64,000 bases of DNA from positions 62,001-126,000 of the forward strand of contig NZ_JBFEFI010000009.1 of NCBI RefSeq assembly GCF_040717535.1. Reading direction: 5' to 3'. Each line of letters starts with the position of its first letter. Positions within the stretch are counted from its first letter, which is position 1. Origin of the DNA: Thalassoglobus sp. JC818. GTDB lineage: Bacteria > Planctomycetota > Planctomycetia > Planctomycetales > Planctomycetaceae. The position numbers and the translations under genes were made by a program. The notes under the pieces are model-generated. The model saw only the letters and a list, made by a program, of their open reading frames with translations, did not search any database and was not told where the DNA came from. Of the stretch, positions 25,261 through 34,569 are shown one piece after another.

Positions 25261-26295
25261 ATGAGTTTCAGGAACCGACAGATGAATGCCTTCAGTCTCA
25301 GGACATTCTCACGTATGGGGTCATATTTCGTTCTGAGCGTTCTTCTCTTCGTCCCGATGGCTTCGTCTCAGGTTGAAACTCCCGATGATGCTGTCGTTCA
25401 AGAGTCTGAAGAAGCTTTAGAGACTCTCACGAAGTTGAAAAGCGATCATCTTCCGAATCCCGTTCGAGTTCACCCGAAAGTGATTTCCGGAGGACTTCCC
25501 GAGGGGCAAGAAGCATTTCAGGAACTCGCAGATCTCGGTGTCAAAACCATTATCAGCGTTGATGGGATGACGCCAGACGTTGAGACAGCTGGCAAATTCG
25601 GATTGCGATATGTCCATCTGCCTCACGGCTACGATGGCATTTCCGACCAAAGAAGTTTGGAACTGGCGAAGGCTGTCAGAGATCTGGAAGGCCCTATCTA
25701 TATTCACTGTCACCACGGGAAACATCGCAGCCCCGCAGCTGCGAGTGTCGCGTGTGTTTCTGCTGGTCTGATCTCGACGGAACTTGCGATCCCGATCCTG
25801 AAACTTGCGGGAACAAATCCAGGGTACGTCGGACTCTATGACTCTGCCCGCAGGGCATCCGCAGTTGAATCCCGATTGCTCGATCAGCTTGAAGTGGAAT
25901 TCAAAGAGGTCCAGCAAATCCCCCCTATGGCCGAAGCGATGGTTCATCTCAGCCACGCGAATGACCACGTGGCATTGATTGCAGAAGCAGGCTGGAAGTC
26001 CCCGGAAGATCATCCCGACTTGGACCCAGCTCACGAAGTGCTGTTGCTGCGCGAGTTGTTCACCGAACTCCTTCGAACTGAGGAAGTCGCGAGCGAACCG
26101 GAAGACTTTCGTGCCTGGTTGATTGACTCAGAAGCAGCTGCGAAGGAGCTGCGATCGGAACTCCAGAAGTGGGAAGCAGCGGGCTCGGATCCTGCACAGA
26201 CGAAGGACTTTGCGAAGTACGCTCAGCGAATCTCTGCGAGCTGCAAAGCATGTCACGTGAAGTATCGCGACAACCCCATCAGCCAGCCGCAATAA
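25261..26295 (+). CDS. Exported phosphatase-like domain fused to a C-terminal CxxCH heme site
   Basis: The 344-residue protein has an N-terminal hydrophobic export signal (YFVLSVLLFVPMASS), a dual-specificity/tyrosine-phosphatase-like domain with the P-loop HCHHGKHRS (a CX5R signature, Cys near residue 149), and a C-terminal helical region ending SASCKACHVKYRDN. The last motif is CxxCH near the end of a four-helix-like stretch, as in class II cytochrome c'. The domain pairing is unusual: phosphatase chemistry outside the cytoplasm with a covalent heme. Several starts are possible (25234, 25261, 25282, 25315); 25261 follows GGGCGAGG. The aspartate general acid cannot be assigned with certainty. 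It stands alone on the plus strand. Confidence 0.75.
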   Translation: MSFRNRQMNAFSLRTFSRMGSYFVLSVLLFVPMASSQVETPDDAVVQESEEALETLTKLKSDHLPNPVRVHPKVISGGLPEGQEAFQELADLGVKTIISVDGMTPDVETAGKFGLRYVHLPHGYDGISDQRSLELAKAVRDLEGPIYIHCHHGKHRSPAAASVACVSAGLISTELAIPILKLAGTNPGYVGLYDSARRASAVESRLLDQLEVEFKEVQQIPPMAEAMVHLSHANDHVALIAEAGWKSPEDHPDLDPAHEVLLLRELFTELLRTEEVASEPEDFRAWLIDSEAAAKELRSELQKWEAAGSDPAQTKDFAKYAQRISASCKACHVKYRDNPISQPQ

Positions 26296-26380
26296 TCTGT
26301 GTCTCGCATTCAGACAGCGAAGACCAGACAGCCAAAACCAAATCGATTGAATGAGCTGCTGTTGCTGAACGTCTCAGAGT

Positions 26381-26839
26381 TTATGCCGGCGACGTATCAC
26401 ACTCGCGGCAATGCCCTTTGATGAGAATCTCCGTGATGCTGCCGATGTCTTTGGCTTTGCGACGCGACCCCGCAGTGAAGGTCATATCGTCAAGGCACCG
26501 TACGTCCCCGCAATCGACACAGACAAAGTGGGGATGATTGCTGCTTTCGGGATTGTCCGGATCGCGAATTTCGAACCGCCAGACATGATCCCCAAGTTCC
26601 GTGCGGGAAATCAGATCCGCTTCGGTCAGGTCCGCGAGATTACGGAAGACAGTCGCTTTGTCAAAACCGAGCGGGACAAGAGTCTCTGCGAGGTCTGCAT
26701 GAGTCAGAGGTGATGTCGCAGCACGCAATTGTTGCATGACCGAGATTCGAGCCGGTGTTGCTCGGATTTTCCGTTCCCGTAGCAACTGTCGAATTTCTTC
26801 AACTTCATTTGGATTCACGTTTAGGGTCCGATCTGCCAT
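26381..26839 (-). CDS. Fur-family metalloregulator
   Basis: From ATG 26839 the product has 152 residues. The N-terminal winged helix reads IRATPARISVMQQLRAATSP and KATVFRNLADLTEADLISR, and the C-terminal dimerisation part has the regulatory metal region HPHFVCVDCGDVRC and a structural zinc pair completed by CREC. These are Fur/Zur/PerR hallmarks. Which metal or peroxide it senses cannot be decided from sequence. The frame extends to 26902, but the added residues lie outside the family. No iron or zinc uptake gene lies next to it, so its regulon is elsewhere. Confidence 0.9.
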   Translation of the reverse strand: MADRTLNVNPNEVEEIRQLLRERKIRATPARISVMQQLRAATSPLTHADLAETLVPLGFDKATVFRNLADLTEADLISRTELGDHVWRFEIRDPDNPESSNHPHFVCVDCGDVRCLDDMTFTAGSRRKAKDIGSITEILIKGHCRECDTSPA

Positions 26840-27079
26840 TTGCGGATTCCCACTCTCGGCCAGGTTCTTCGAGACTGATGCGCTTACTCGCGCATGGGTC
26901 ATCTTAGGGCTTCACGTCCACAACGTCTAGATTTGCAATTTTCCGGACACGATTCGTGATTTCTCTACACTCGCCGGAACTCATCTCACTTGCTGAATTC
27001 CGCCTCAAGAAACGGTCGCTTCTCGATCAAGACGATTTTGGATGTTCTGCCGTCACGTCGTTCGATCTAGACTCCTGAT

Positions 27080-27113
27080 GGTCTCCTGGCAGTTGGAGTG
27101 CTACCAGGAGACC
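27080..27113 (-). terminator. Hairpin downstream of the EF-G-like gene
   Basis: Perfect 10-bp arms GGTCTCCTGG (27080-27089) and CCAGGAGACC (27104-27113) flank a 14-base loop, 24 bases past the stop codon of the EF-G-like gene. No T-tract follows on the minus strand, so it may work as a rho-assisted or processing structure and not as a classic terminator. Confidence 0.5.
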
Positions 27114-27136
27114 GATCAACAAGTCGACGAACTGGT

Positions 27137-29248
27137 CTATCGGGCTTCAGCGAGTTCCTGACTCGCCTGTTCCATGACCTTCGACTGTTCGTTCGGAGGA
27201 ACGAGTTCGTAGGTTGCGAACTCCATCGTGAATGAACCTTGTCCTCCGGTCACGCTGGACAACGATCGGGCATACGTCATCACGTGGGCGAGTGGTGCCT
27301 TGGCATGAATCATCGTGAACCCACCAGGGACTTCTTCCATCCCTTCCATTCGTCCTCGCCGCGTATTCAAGTCGCTGGTAATGTCGCCGATTTTGTCACT
27401 CGGAACAGTGATTTCCAGCTGGACAATCGGTTCGAGCAAGGCAGGTCGCGATTTCTGAAATAGCTCTTTAAAACAGTGAGCTGCCGCTGATTTGAAAGCG
27501 GTTTCGTTGCTGTCGACGGGATGGTCTTTGCCAAAGTACAACTCGACGACCACATCCTGAACCTGATTGTGGGAAATCACTCCCGCGATCATCTGTTCCC
27601 GAATGCCTTTCTCCACAGCCGGAATGAACTGATTCGGGACCGAACCTCCAGTCACGCGATCGACAAAACAGAAATTCCACTCCGGATCGTAGTGGAACGA
27701 GCGCATGCTGGCGAAACGATCTTTTGTGAAGTATTCCTCCGGGTTGATGTCGTGCGGACAGGATGAAATCCGAAGATGAACCTCTGCGAACTGACCCGCT
27801 CCGCCTGATTGTTTCTTGTGGCGATAGCTTCCCTCGGCCTCTCCGGTCACCGTTTCCCGGTACGGAATACGCGGTTCGTGAGTGACGATGTCGACTTTCT
27901 CACGATCGTGAAGCCTCCGTTCAATGAGCTGCAGATGCAATTCACTCATCCCCTCCATGACCATTTCGTGGGTCTGTTCTTCCCGATGGACGAGGAACGT
28001 CGGATCTTCTTCTTCGATCTTGTGAAGGGCATTCGAGATCCGGGCCTGATCCGCGCGGCTCTTCGGTTCCACAGCCAGCCCGACGATCGGCTTCGGGAAA
28101 GCAATCGGCGGCATTGTGATTTCATCGCTTCCGTCGGTGACGGTATTTCCGGTGTGGAGGTCTTCCACTTTCGTCACCGCCACGATGTTCCCGGCAATCG
28201 CTTCGTTCACCGGTTCCAGCGTATTGCCTTGAACTTCGTTGAGTTGATGAATCTTGATCGACGACTTCGTTCCAACGACATGGACAGAGTCATCTTTGTG
28301 AAGCGTTCCAGAATAAATTCGCAGGTAGCTGACCTTCGAGACGTAAGGATCAATCCGCGTTTTCACGACTTGTGCAACCAGCGGTCCGTTGGCATCAGGC
28401 ACAACTTCGATTTCATTTCCGTTGCTGATGACATGCCTTCGCAGCTGATCCGGTGACGGAGCGTAGTCAGCAATCGCATCCATCAGCTCGGTCACACCAA
28501 TGTCGCACTTGACCGCTGTGCAAAAAACCGGGATGAGCGTCCCCGCGACGATCGCTTGCGTGATGGCAGGGGCGAGTTCTTCCGGGCCGAGTTCTTCTCC
28601 TTCGAAATACCGATTCATCAACTCTTCGTCTGCTTCGACGACGGCCTCGATGAGTTGCTGATTCAAATTGGCGAGGTCGAAATCTATTCCTTCCGGGATT
28701 TGATTCGGTACCTGGACCGTGTTCATCACGCCGGACATTTCAGGACCTGTCCCAATGGGCACAGTCATCAGAACGCAGGCTTGTCCAAACTGCTCGCGAA
28801 TCGATTCCAACAACTCGGGAAGATGTACATTCTCATCATCACACTTGTTGATGACGATCATGCGGGCCAGCCCACGATTCGCTGCGTGCTGAAACGACTT
28901 GCGGGTATTGACTTCAATCCCGTGCGGCGCGTTGATCGCGATGAGAGCTGTTTCCGCCGCCCGGAGCGCTCCAATCACCTGTCCGACGAAATCGGGCATC
29001 CCGGGAGCATCGAGCAAATTAATCCGCGTGTTCTTGTGTTCGAAGTGACAGACATGAGACGAGATGGAGTGGTGAAGCTGTTTCTCTTCGTCATCGACGT
29101 CGAGGAAACTCGTCCCGTCATTCGGAGAACCGACGCGCGAGTTCACACCCGCCTTGTATAAAATGAGATCGGCCATGGAGGTCTTACCGACTGCTCCATG
29201 GCCGACTAGGACCACGTTACGAAGTTCAGCAACGGGGTGTTTGGGCAT
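27137..29248 (-). CDS. Elongation factor G-like GTPase (EF-G2 type)
   Basis: The 703-residue protein has the five-domain EF-G layout. The G domain shows G1 GHGAVGKTS (residues about 15-23), G3 DAPGMPDF and G4 NKCD; domain IV/V motifs such as YRHKKQSGGAGQFAEV and GRMEGMEE appear in the C-terminal half. The switch-I region (DEEKQLHHSISSHVC) lacks the canonical RGITI sequence of the housekeeping EF-G, and G1 differs from AHIDAGKTT, so it belongs with EF-G2-like paralogs whose role in translation is not fully settled. ATG 29248 follows AGGAG; the extension to 29362 is not family-like. It is monocistronic, with a hairpin at 27080-27113. Confidence 0.9.
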   Translation of the reverse strand: MPKHPVAELRNVVLVGHGAVGKTSMADLILYKAGVNSRVGSPNDGTSFLDVDDEEKQLHHSISSHVCHFEHKNTRINLLDAPGMPDFVGQVIGALRAAETALIAINAPHGIEVNTRKSFQHAANRGLARMIVINKCDDENVHLPELLESIREQFGQACVLMTVPIGTGPEMSGVMNTVQVPNQIPEGIDFDLANLNQQLIEAVVEADEELMNRYFEGEELGPEELAPAITQAIVAGTLIPVFCTAVKCDIGVTELMDAIADYAPSPDQLRRHVISNGNEIEVVPDANGPLVAQVVKTRIDPYVSKVSYLRIYSGTLHKDDSVHVVGTKSSIKIHQLNEVQGNTLEPVNEAIAGNIVAVTKVEDLHTGNTVTDGSDEITMPPIAFPKPIVGLAVEPKSRADQARISNALHKIEEEDPTFLVHREEQTHEMVMEGMSELHLQLIERRLHDREKVDIVTHEPRIPYRETVTGEAEGSYRHKKQSGGAGQFAEVHLRISSCPHDINPEEYFTKDRFASMRSFHYDPEWNFCFVDRVTGGSVPNQFIPAVEKGIREQMIAGVISHNQVQDVVVELYFGKDHPVDSNETAFKSAAAHCFKELFQKSRPALLEPIVQLEITVPSDKIGDITSDLNTRRGRMEGMEEVPGGFTMIHAKAPLAHVMTYARSLSSVTGGQGSFTMEFATYELVPPNEQSKVMEQASQELAEAR

Positions 29249-29463
29249 GGTCTTGGTCTCCTGGTTGGATGATCGCACGTCTATCCAAGGCCAGGATGAA
29301 TCTGGTGCGACTTCGTCCAGAAGGAATTCACACCTGACCTCTCCGAAACGCGAACACATCATACATCACCGATGCGTTTATTGAACAGCCAGAGTCCCAA
29401 AACGGTGCTTTCAGAGGTCATTCGAAGCACCCGTATGAACTGAATTTCGCTTTAGGACGATTC

Positions 29464-30552
29464 TCAGCCCATCATCATTGAATGGAATGTCAGCCAGCGA
29501 AATGTCAGGACGGTGCAGACGAGACACATCCACCATGATGCGAGTTGTGCTTGTCGGTATTGTCTTAGTCCGACAAGCAATGCAGCTCCTGCAAAGGTTG
29601 CAATCGCTTTGAAGCAGACAAGCTGGATCGGATCATTGATGAATTGGCTGGCGATCGGATTGAGTTCTTTCATCTGCCCCGCCTGCCATGCGAGGATCGT
29701 CCAGATCAGATCGAGTGCTGAGAGAAGCACAACGAAAGCAATCGACCGTACGACCATTTGCATCGCCTGCGGAGTCGCATTCACGCCCGCCGCGACCGAT
29801 TCTGGTCGAGTTGAAAGGAGGTGGCCAAACGCAATCACTGTCAGAATCATTCCGAACATTGTGAGCGGATAGCTGACTTGCTCGATTCGCTTGATCGCTG
29901 CCACATGCTTGTTGTTCGAATTCTCGATCTTGTCGAGTTCCGCGAGAACTTTCTGTGCGTGGGTAATCAGCTCTTCATCGGGAGTATTGAATTGCAGGTT
30001 GCTGTAAGCTTGCTCTGGCAGCAGCGACTTTAACTCTTCTTTTGCTTGCAGCTGTTCTTCCGGTGTTCCGGCGAATGACTTGAGCAACCATCCCCCTTGT
30101 TCACTGGCAGTCAGATACGACTGCACCCATCCATCATCAACAACAACGACTGAGTCCATTTGCAACGATGCCGCAATCGTTCCTGGCCGCAGCCGCCAAT
30201 CTCGAGGATTGGAATCCACAAGCTCATCGTTAAGGGCGATTTGCTCGTCAGCCCATGCAGTGCGATAGGGAGGAGAAAGCAACGTTCCGTTGACGAACAG
30301 ATATCCTGCATCGGAATGGAATTCCGTCTGTTCAGGTTTTCGGTTGCCCCACCCCATTGGACCAGACATCCGTTGGGAGCCAGCCCCGCGCCAGTCCTGT
30401 CCACGAGGTCCAAAGCGTTTCATACCACCACGATCCGTGAATTGCTCATCTTCAACGCTCGGTTCCTGATGGTTTTCCTCCTGTCCATATGAAGAGCCAA
30501 CCAGCGTCGAGAACACAAAGACCATCACGATAAGTGGTTGTGTCACGTTCAT
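29464..30552 (-). CDS. Exported membrane protein with C-terminal DUF5658-like region
   Basis: The 362-residue protein has an N-terminal signal (LIVMVFVFSTLVGSSYG), a polar Gln/Glu/Arg-rich region including a short Gly-rich stretch, a globular part (residues about 80-220) and four membrane helices at the end: LTMFGMILTVIAFGHLL, IAFVVLLSALDLIWTILAW, LVCFKAIATFAGAALLVGL and ASWWMCLVCTVLTFRWLTF. The ALDLIWT...GQMKELNPI...FK pattern matches DUF5658. ATG 30552 starts the signal. Function unknown. Confidence 0.75.
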   Translation of the reverse strand: MNVTQPLIVMVFVFSTLVGSSYGQEENHQEPSVEDEQFTDRGGMKRFGPRGQDWRGAGSQRMSGPMGWGNRKPEQTEFHSDAGYLFVNGTLLSPPYRTAWADEQIALNDELVDSNPRDWRLRPGTIAASLQMDSVVVVDDGWVQSYLTASEQGGWLLKSFAGTPEEQLQAKEELKSLLPEQAYSNLQFNTPDEELITHAQKVLAELDKIENSNNKHVAAIKRIEQVSYPLTMFGMILTVIAFGHLLSTRPESVAAGVNATPQAMQMVVRSIAFVVLLSALDLIWTILAWQAGQMKELNPIASQFINDPIQLVCFKAIATFAGAALLVGLRQYRQAQLASWWMCLVCTVLTFRWLTFHSMMMG

Positions 30553-30990
30553 TTTACTGCCTTGAGTCTGAATCCGTCGCCATGCCGTCTGTACATCCAC
30601 AAGACGCATTGGCCACCGTCACTGTAAGAAATGAATCGGCCCTGTGTTGTTGAACACCGCTTCCATGCGAATGAGGCCGGGGATTCTGGAAATTTCCGGG
30701 ACTCAGCTCCTCGGACCGACTTCAGAGTCAGACTCGCAATCTTCGGCTGAAAAAGCAATGATCGACCAGTGTCAGAAATTCCTGAACGAAGCTGGACGAC
30801 GTTACAGCTGGCCGAGACAATCAGAGCTTCAATCCGTTTTCGAGGCATTGTTCTTTCGATGGTGTTTTTCTGGTGTTGTCGTTCTAAAACTCGACACTCG
30901 CACCAGCGATCGCTCTGAGAGCATTCGCGGAGACCGGGCAAGATTGAGAATTACGTTTGAGAGTGCGCTCCAGAGATCAAGTGAGACGAC
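30553..30990. other. Divergent intergenic region
   Basis: This gap between the DUF5658-like gene (minus) and the RND transporter (plus) contains only short unsupported frames. The RND start at 30991 is preceded by AAGTGAGACGAC, a weak ribosome site. No regulator gene or clear operator is present for the transporter. Confidence 0.4.
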
Positions 30991-33900
30991 ATGGACCCGA
31001 TTCAGTTTTCCTGTGAGAATCCAATCAAAGTCACCGTTGGTGTGATTCTCGCGGTTCTTTTTGGCACACTCGCGTTTCTTCAAACTCCAGTCCAATTGAC
31101 GCCGGATGTCGCCAAGCCTTCGATCACCGTCACGACTCGCTGGCCGGGTGCCAGTGCTCAAGAGGTTGAACGGGAGATCGTTGACGAGCAGGAAGAACAG
31201 CTCAAAAGCGTCGAAGGGATGCTCGAATTCCGAAGCGAGAGCGTCGATTCTGTCGGGACAATCACGCTGGAGTTTCCTGTTGGATTCGACCTTGCCGAAG
31301 CACGGGCAAAGGTCAGCGACAAGCTCAATCAGGTTCCGGAATACCCGGAAGATGCTCGAGAACCGACGATCACCGAAGGAGAGCAGGGCGGAAACTTCAT
31401 CGCCTGGATCATTCTCAAGCCGCTTCCTCCATCTTCGGAGGATATCGCTGCATTTCTTCGGAAGCACCCTCATCTCAGCAACGAGCTACAGGACTACGCA
31501 GACGGAACGCGAAAACCTGACCTGAGCATCCTTCTGAAGTATTCGCGCATGCATCCGGAAATCGAGGAGCTGCTCGAAGGTCGACCTGACCCAACGAAGA
31601 TGCGAAAGTTCGCCGAAGATTTTATTGAAGCCCGGCTTGAGCGAGTTCCCGGGATTTCAAACTCCAACGTGGTTGGGGGGCGCGAAGAAGAGTTTCGCGT
31701 TGTCGTCGATCCCAACCAGTTGGCTGCATACCAAGTCACTATCGGTGAACTTCGCCGGGCCCTTCGAGCGGAAAATAAGAACACCTCCGCTGGCGACCTC
31801 TGGGAAGGCAAACATCGAAATATCGTGCGAACGATCGGACAATTCGACTCTGCTGAGAAAGTCGCCGACACGATTATCACAATTCGCGACAACTCCCCCA
31901 TTCGAGTTCGAGACGTCGCAACCGTTGGCATTGACTACAAGAAGCCAGACGGTGTGGTTCGACAGAAGGGAATCTCCGGTCTCGCCATCAACTGTGAACA
32001 AGCTCCCGGAACGAACGTTCTTCAGATTATGGGGCCAACTCGTGAAGAACTCGACATCGATGGAGACGGGCGCATCTCCGAGATCGATCTCGCGGAAGCC
32101 CGATTGATTCACGGGGACTGCATTCGCATTGCCATTGAAGAATTGAATCTCGGAATCCTCGCCCAGCGAGGTTTGTGGATGGAGCAGGTGTATGACCAGA
32201 CAGATTACATCTACGCTGCCACAGACCTTGTCACTCAGAACATCTACATGGGTGGAACACTCGCTGTCCTCGTGCTTTTGATTTTCCTGCGAAGTCCACG
32301 CAGCGTGTTGATCGTCGGGATCTCGATTCCGATCAGCATCATCGCATCGTTCCTCTTTATTCGGGGCTTCGGCCGCAGCATCAACGTCATCAGTCTGGCC
32401 GGGATGGCTTTCGCCGTCGGAATGGTGGTCGACAATGCCATCGTCGTGCTTGAGAACATTTTTCGACACTATCAGGAAGGGGAGTCTCCACAGACAGCTG
32501 CAATTCGTGGGGCTCGTGAAGTGTGGGGTGCTGTTCTGGCCTCAACCCTGACGACTCTGGCTGTGTTCGTGCCGGTCGTCTTTGTTGATGGACAGGCAGG
32601 TCAGTTGTTCCGTGATATTGCCATCGCTATCTCATGTGCAGTCGGGCTTTCGCTGATTGTTTCGATCACCGTCATTCCCACAGCTTCTCAGCGAATTCTC
32701 AAACCTCACCGAGATCCTGAGAAAGAACGCAAGGAAGCTATGCAGAAGCGTCCCGGTTTCTTTGGACGAATGATCGATTCGTTTGCCGATGCCATGGACT
32801 GGATTCTCAGTGTTCGCGGAGGCTTCTTTTTGCGAATCGCAATCGTCGCAATTTTCGTGGGCGCATCACTCGTCGGGTCTTATCTTCTCATGCCGAAGAC
32901 CGAGTACCTTCCAGAAGGGAATCGCAACCTCGTCTTCGCCATACTTCTCCCACCTCCCGGTTACAACCTCGACCACATGATCGAGATCGGGAAAGGAATT
33001 GAATCCGAGATCGCCCCTTACTGGGAAGCGGATCTGGGAAGCGAGGAAGCCGACGCTCTCGATGGCCCCACGATGAAGAACTTCTTTTTCGTGGCGCGCG
33101 GAAGCAATCTCTTCATGGGTTCGGCCGCCCAGGAAGAATTGCGGGCAGCGGAGTTGGTTCCTGTCCTGCAACGAGTGGCGGGGAAAGTCCCTGGGATGTT
33201 TGCCATCGTCACTCAAAGCGGTCTGTTTTCCGGGGGACTCGATGGCGGACGGGCGATCGACATCGAAATTTCTGGCCCAGAGATGACCCGACTCAACGAA
33301 ATCGGACTCGATGTCTTTTCACGACTCAACGGAATCGGACAGTACGCGGGGAAGGGTGTTTTCCCTCCGACCGAAGGACATCAATCACAGCCGCGACAGA
33401 ATCTTGAATCAACCAATCCTGAACTGCACGTCCATGTTCGTCCGGAAGCAGCCGCTGATTTTGGAGTCACGACGGAAGATCTCGGTTACGCCATCGACGC
33501 TCTAATCGACGGAGCCTTCGCGGGTGATTACTGGCACAACGGCCGCAAGATCGATCTCGTCATTTACGGAGCGGATGAATACGCCCGCCAGACGCAGGAC
33601 CTCGACCATCTTCCAATCAGCACTCCGACGGGGCAACTCGTCAGCGTGGCAGCTGTGTCGGAAATCTCTCCGACCGGTGGTCCCGAAGTGGTGAAGCACA
33701 ACGAGAGACAGCGCTCCATCGCGATCCAATTGAAACCGTCACCGACGATGCCGTTGGAAGAAGCCATCGAACGGGTCGATCGTGAAATTCGTCGACCACT
33801 CCTTGAGTCACCTTTGATGGCCGGCGGAGAATACCGCATCACACTCGCCGGAACGTCGGACGAATTGAGTGAAACAAGACGGGCCATGCAGGGAAATCTA

Positions 33901-34512
33901 ATTCTCGCGATGGTCATCACCTACCTGCTGATGGCTGCGCTCTTCGAGTCATTCTTCTATCCGGTCGTGATCATGATGAGCGTCGTTCTCGCACTCGTCG
34001 GAGGATTTGCCGGACTTGCCATTCTAAATATCTTCACCCCGCAGTCACTCGACATGTTGACGATGCTCGGGTTCGTGATTCTGATCGGAACCGTTGTGAA
34101 CAACGCGATTCTGATCGTGCATCAATCACTCAATTACATGCGGGACGAAGGTTACGAAACCCGAAAAGCGATTGTCGAAAGCGTGCGCACTCGCGTACGT
34201 CCGATCTTCATGAGTACTCTGACGACGGTCTTGGGGATGCTCCCGCTTGTGATTCCGCTCCCAACATTTGATGCGACCGGTGAACTGGCCCTCGTCGCAG
34301 GGGCAGGGAGTGAGTTGTATCGCGGGCTCGGCAGCGTCGTGCTGGGCGGATTGATCGTTTCGACAGTCTTTACGCTCGTCCTCGTACCCGTTGGATTCAG
34401 TCTCGCTGTCGATGCCAAACAAGCACTGGCTTCCCTTTGGAATCAGGACACGGAAGAGCCGTCAACTTCGAAGCTCTCCCCGCAAGCATCTTCACCATCG
34501 GTGACAACATAA
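30991..34512 (+). CDS. RND-family efflux permease with an EF-hand-like insert
   Basis: The 1173-residue protein follows the AcrB/HAE1 plan: TM1 (VTVGVILAVLFGTLAFL), periplasmic porter domain, TM2-6 with GMVVDNAIVVLENI (proton-relay Asp region), a second porter domain and TM8-12 ending GLIVSTVFTLVLVPVGF. It exceeds the usual length of about 1040 residues. Extra sequence in the first periplasmic domain includes a helical stretch (LRKHPHLSNELQDYADGTRK, about residues 160-185) and, near residues 354-367, DIDGDGRISEID, a calcium-binding EF-hand-type loop. It would export small molecules using the proton gradient. No membrane-fusion or outer-membrane partner adjoins, so it is an orphan that either works alone or uses remote partners. 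The TPR-like protein gene follows 57 bases later. Confidence 0.9.
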   Translation: MDPIQFSCENPIKVTVGVILAVLFGTLAFLQTPVQLTPDVAKPSITVTTRWPGASAQEVEREIVDEQEEQLKSVEGMLEFRSESVDSVGTITLEFPVGFDLAEARAKVSDKLNQVPEYPEDAREPTITEGEQGGNFIAWIILKPLPPSSEDIAAFLRKHPHLSNELQDYADGTRKPDLSILLKYSRMHPEIEELLEGRPDPTKMRKFAEDFIEARLERVPGISNSNVVGGREEEFRVVVDPNQLAAYQVTIGELRRALRAENKNTSAGDLWEGKHRNIVRTIGQFDSAEKVADTIITIRDNSPIRVRDVATVGIDYKKPDGVVRQKGISGLAINCEQAPGTNVLQIMGPTREELDIDGDGRISEIDLAEARLIHGDCIRIAIEELNLGILAQRGLWMEQVYDQTDYIYAATDLVTQNIYMGGTLAVLVLLIFLRSPRSVLIVGISIPISIIASFLFIRGFGRSINVISLAGMAFAVGMVVDNAIVVLENIFRHYQEGESPQTAAIRGAREVWGAVLASTLTTLAVFVPVVFVDGQAGQLFRDIAIAISCAVGLSLIVSITVIPTASQRILKPHRDPEKERKEAMQKRPGFFGRMIDSFADAMDWILSVRGGFFLRIAIVAIFVGASLVGSYLLMPKTEYLPEGNRNLVFAILLPPPGYNLDHMIEIGKGIESEIAPYWEADLGSEEADALDGPTMKNFFFVARGSNLFMGSAAQEELRAAELVPVLQRVAGKVPGMFAIVTQSGLFSGGLDGGRAIDIEISGPEMTRLNEIGLDVFSRLNGIGQYAGKGVFPPTEGHQSQPRQNLESTNPELHVHVRPEAAADFGVTTEDLGYAIDALIDGAFAGDYWHNGRKIDLVIYGADEYARQTQDLDHLPISTPTGQLVSVAAVSEISPTGGPEVVKHNERQRSIAIQLKPSPTMPLEEAIERVDREIRRPLLESPLMAGGEYRITLAGTSDELSETRRAMQGNLILAMVITYLLMAALFESFFYPVVIMMSVVLALVGGFAGLAILNIFTPQSLDMLTMLGFVILIGTVVNNAILIVHQSLNYMRDEGYETRKAIVESVRTRVRPIFMSTLTTVLGMLPLVIPLPTFDATGELALVAGAGSELYRGLGSVVLGGLIVSTVFTLVLVPVGFSLAVDAKQALASLWNQDTEEPSTSKLSPQASSPSVTT

Positions 34513-34569
34513 GCTGAGCCTCAGAAAATCCGACCTTGCGCAAATCGGCGATTTTGCTACGCTTGTACG

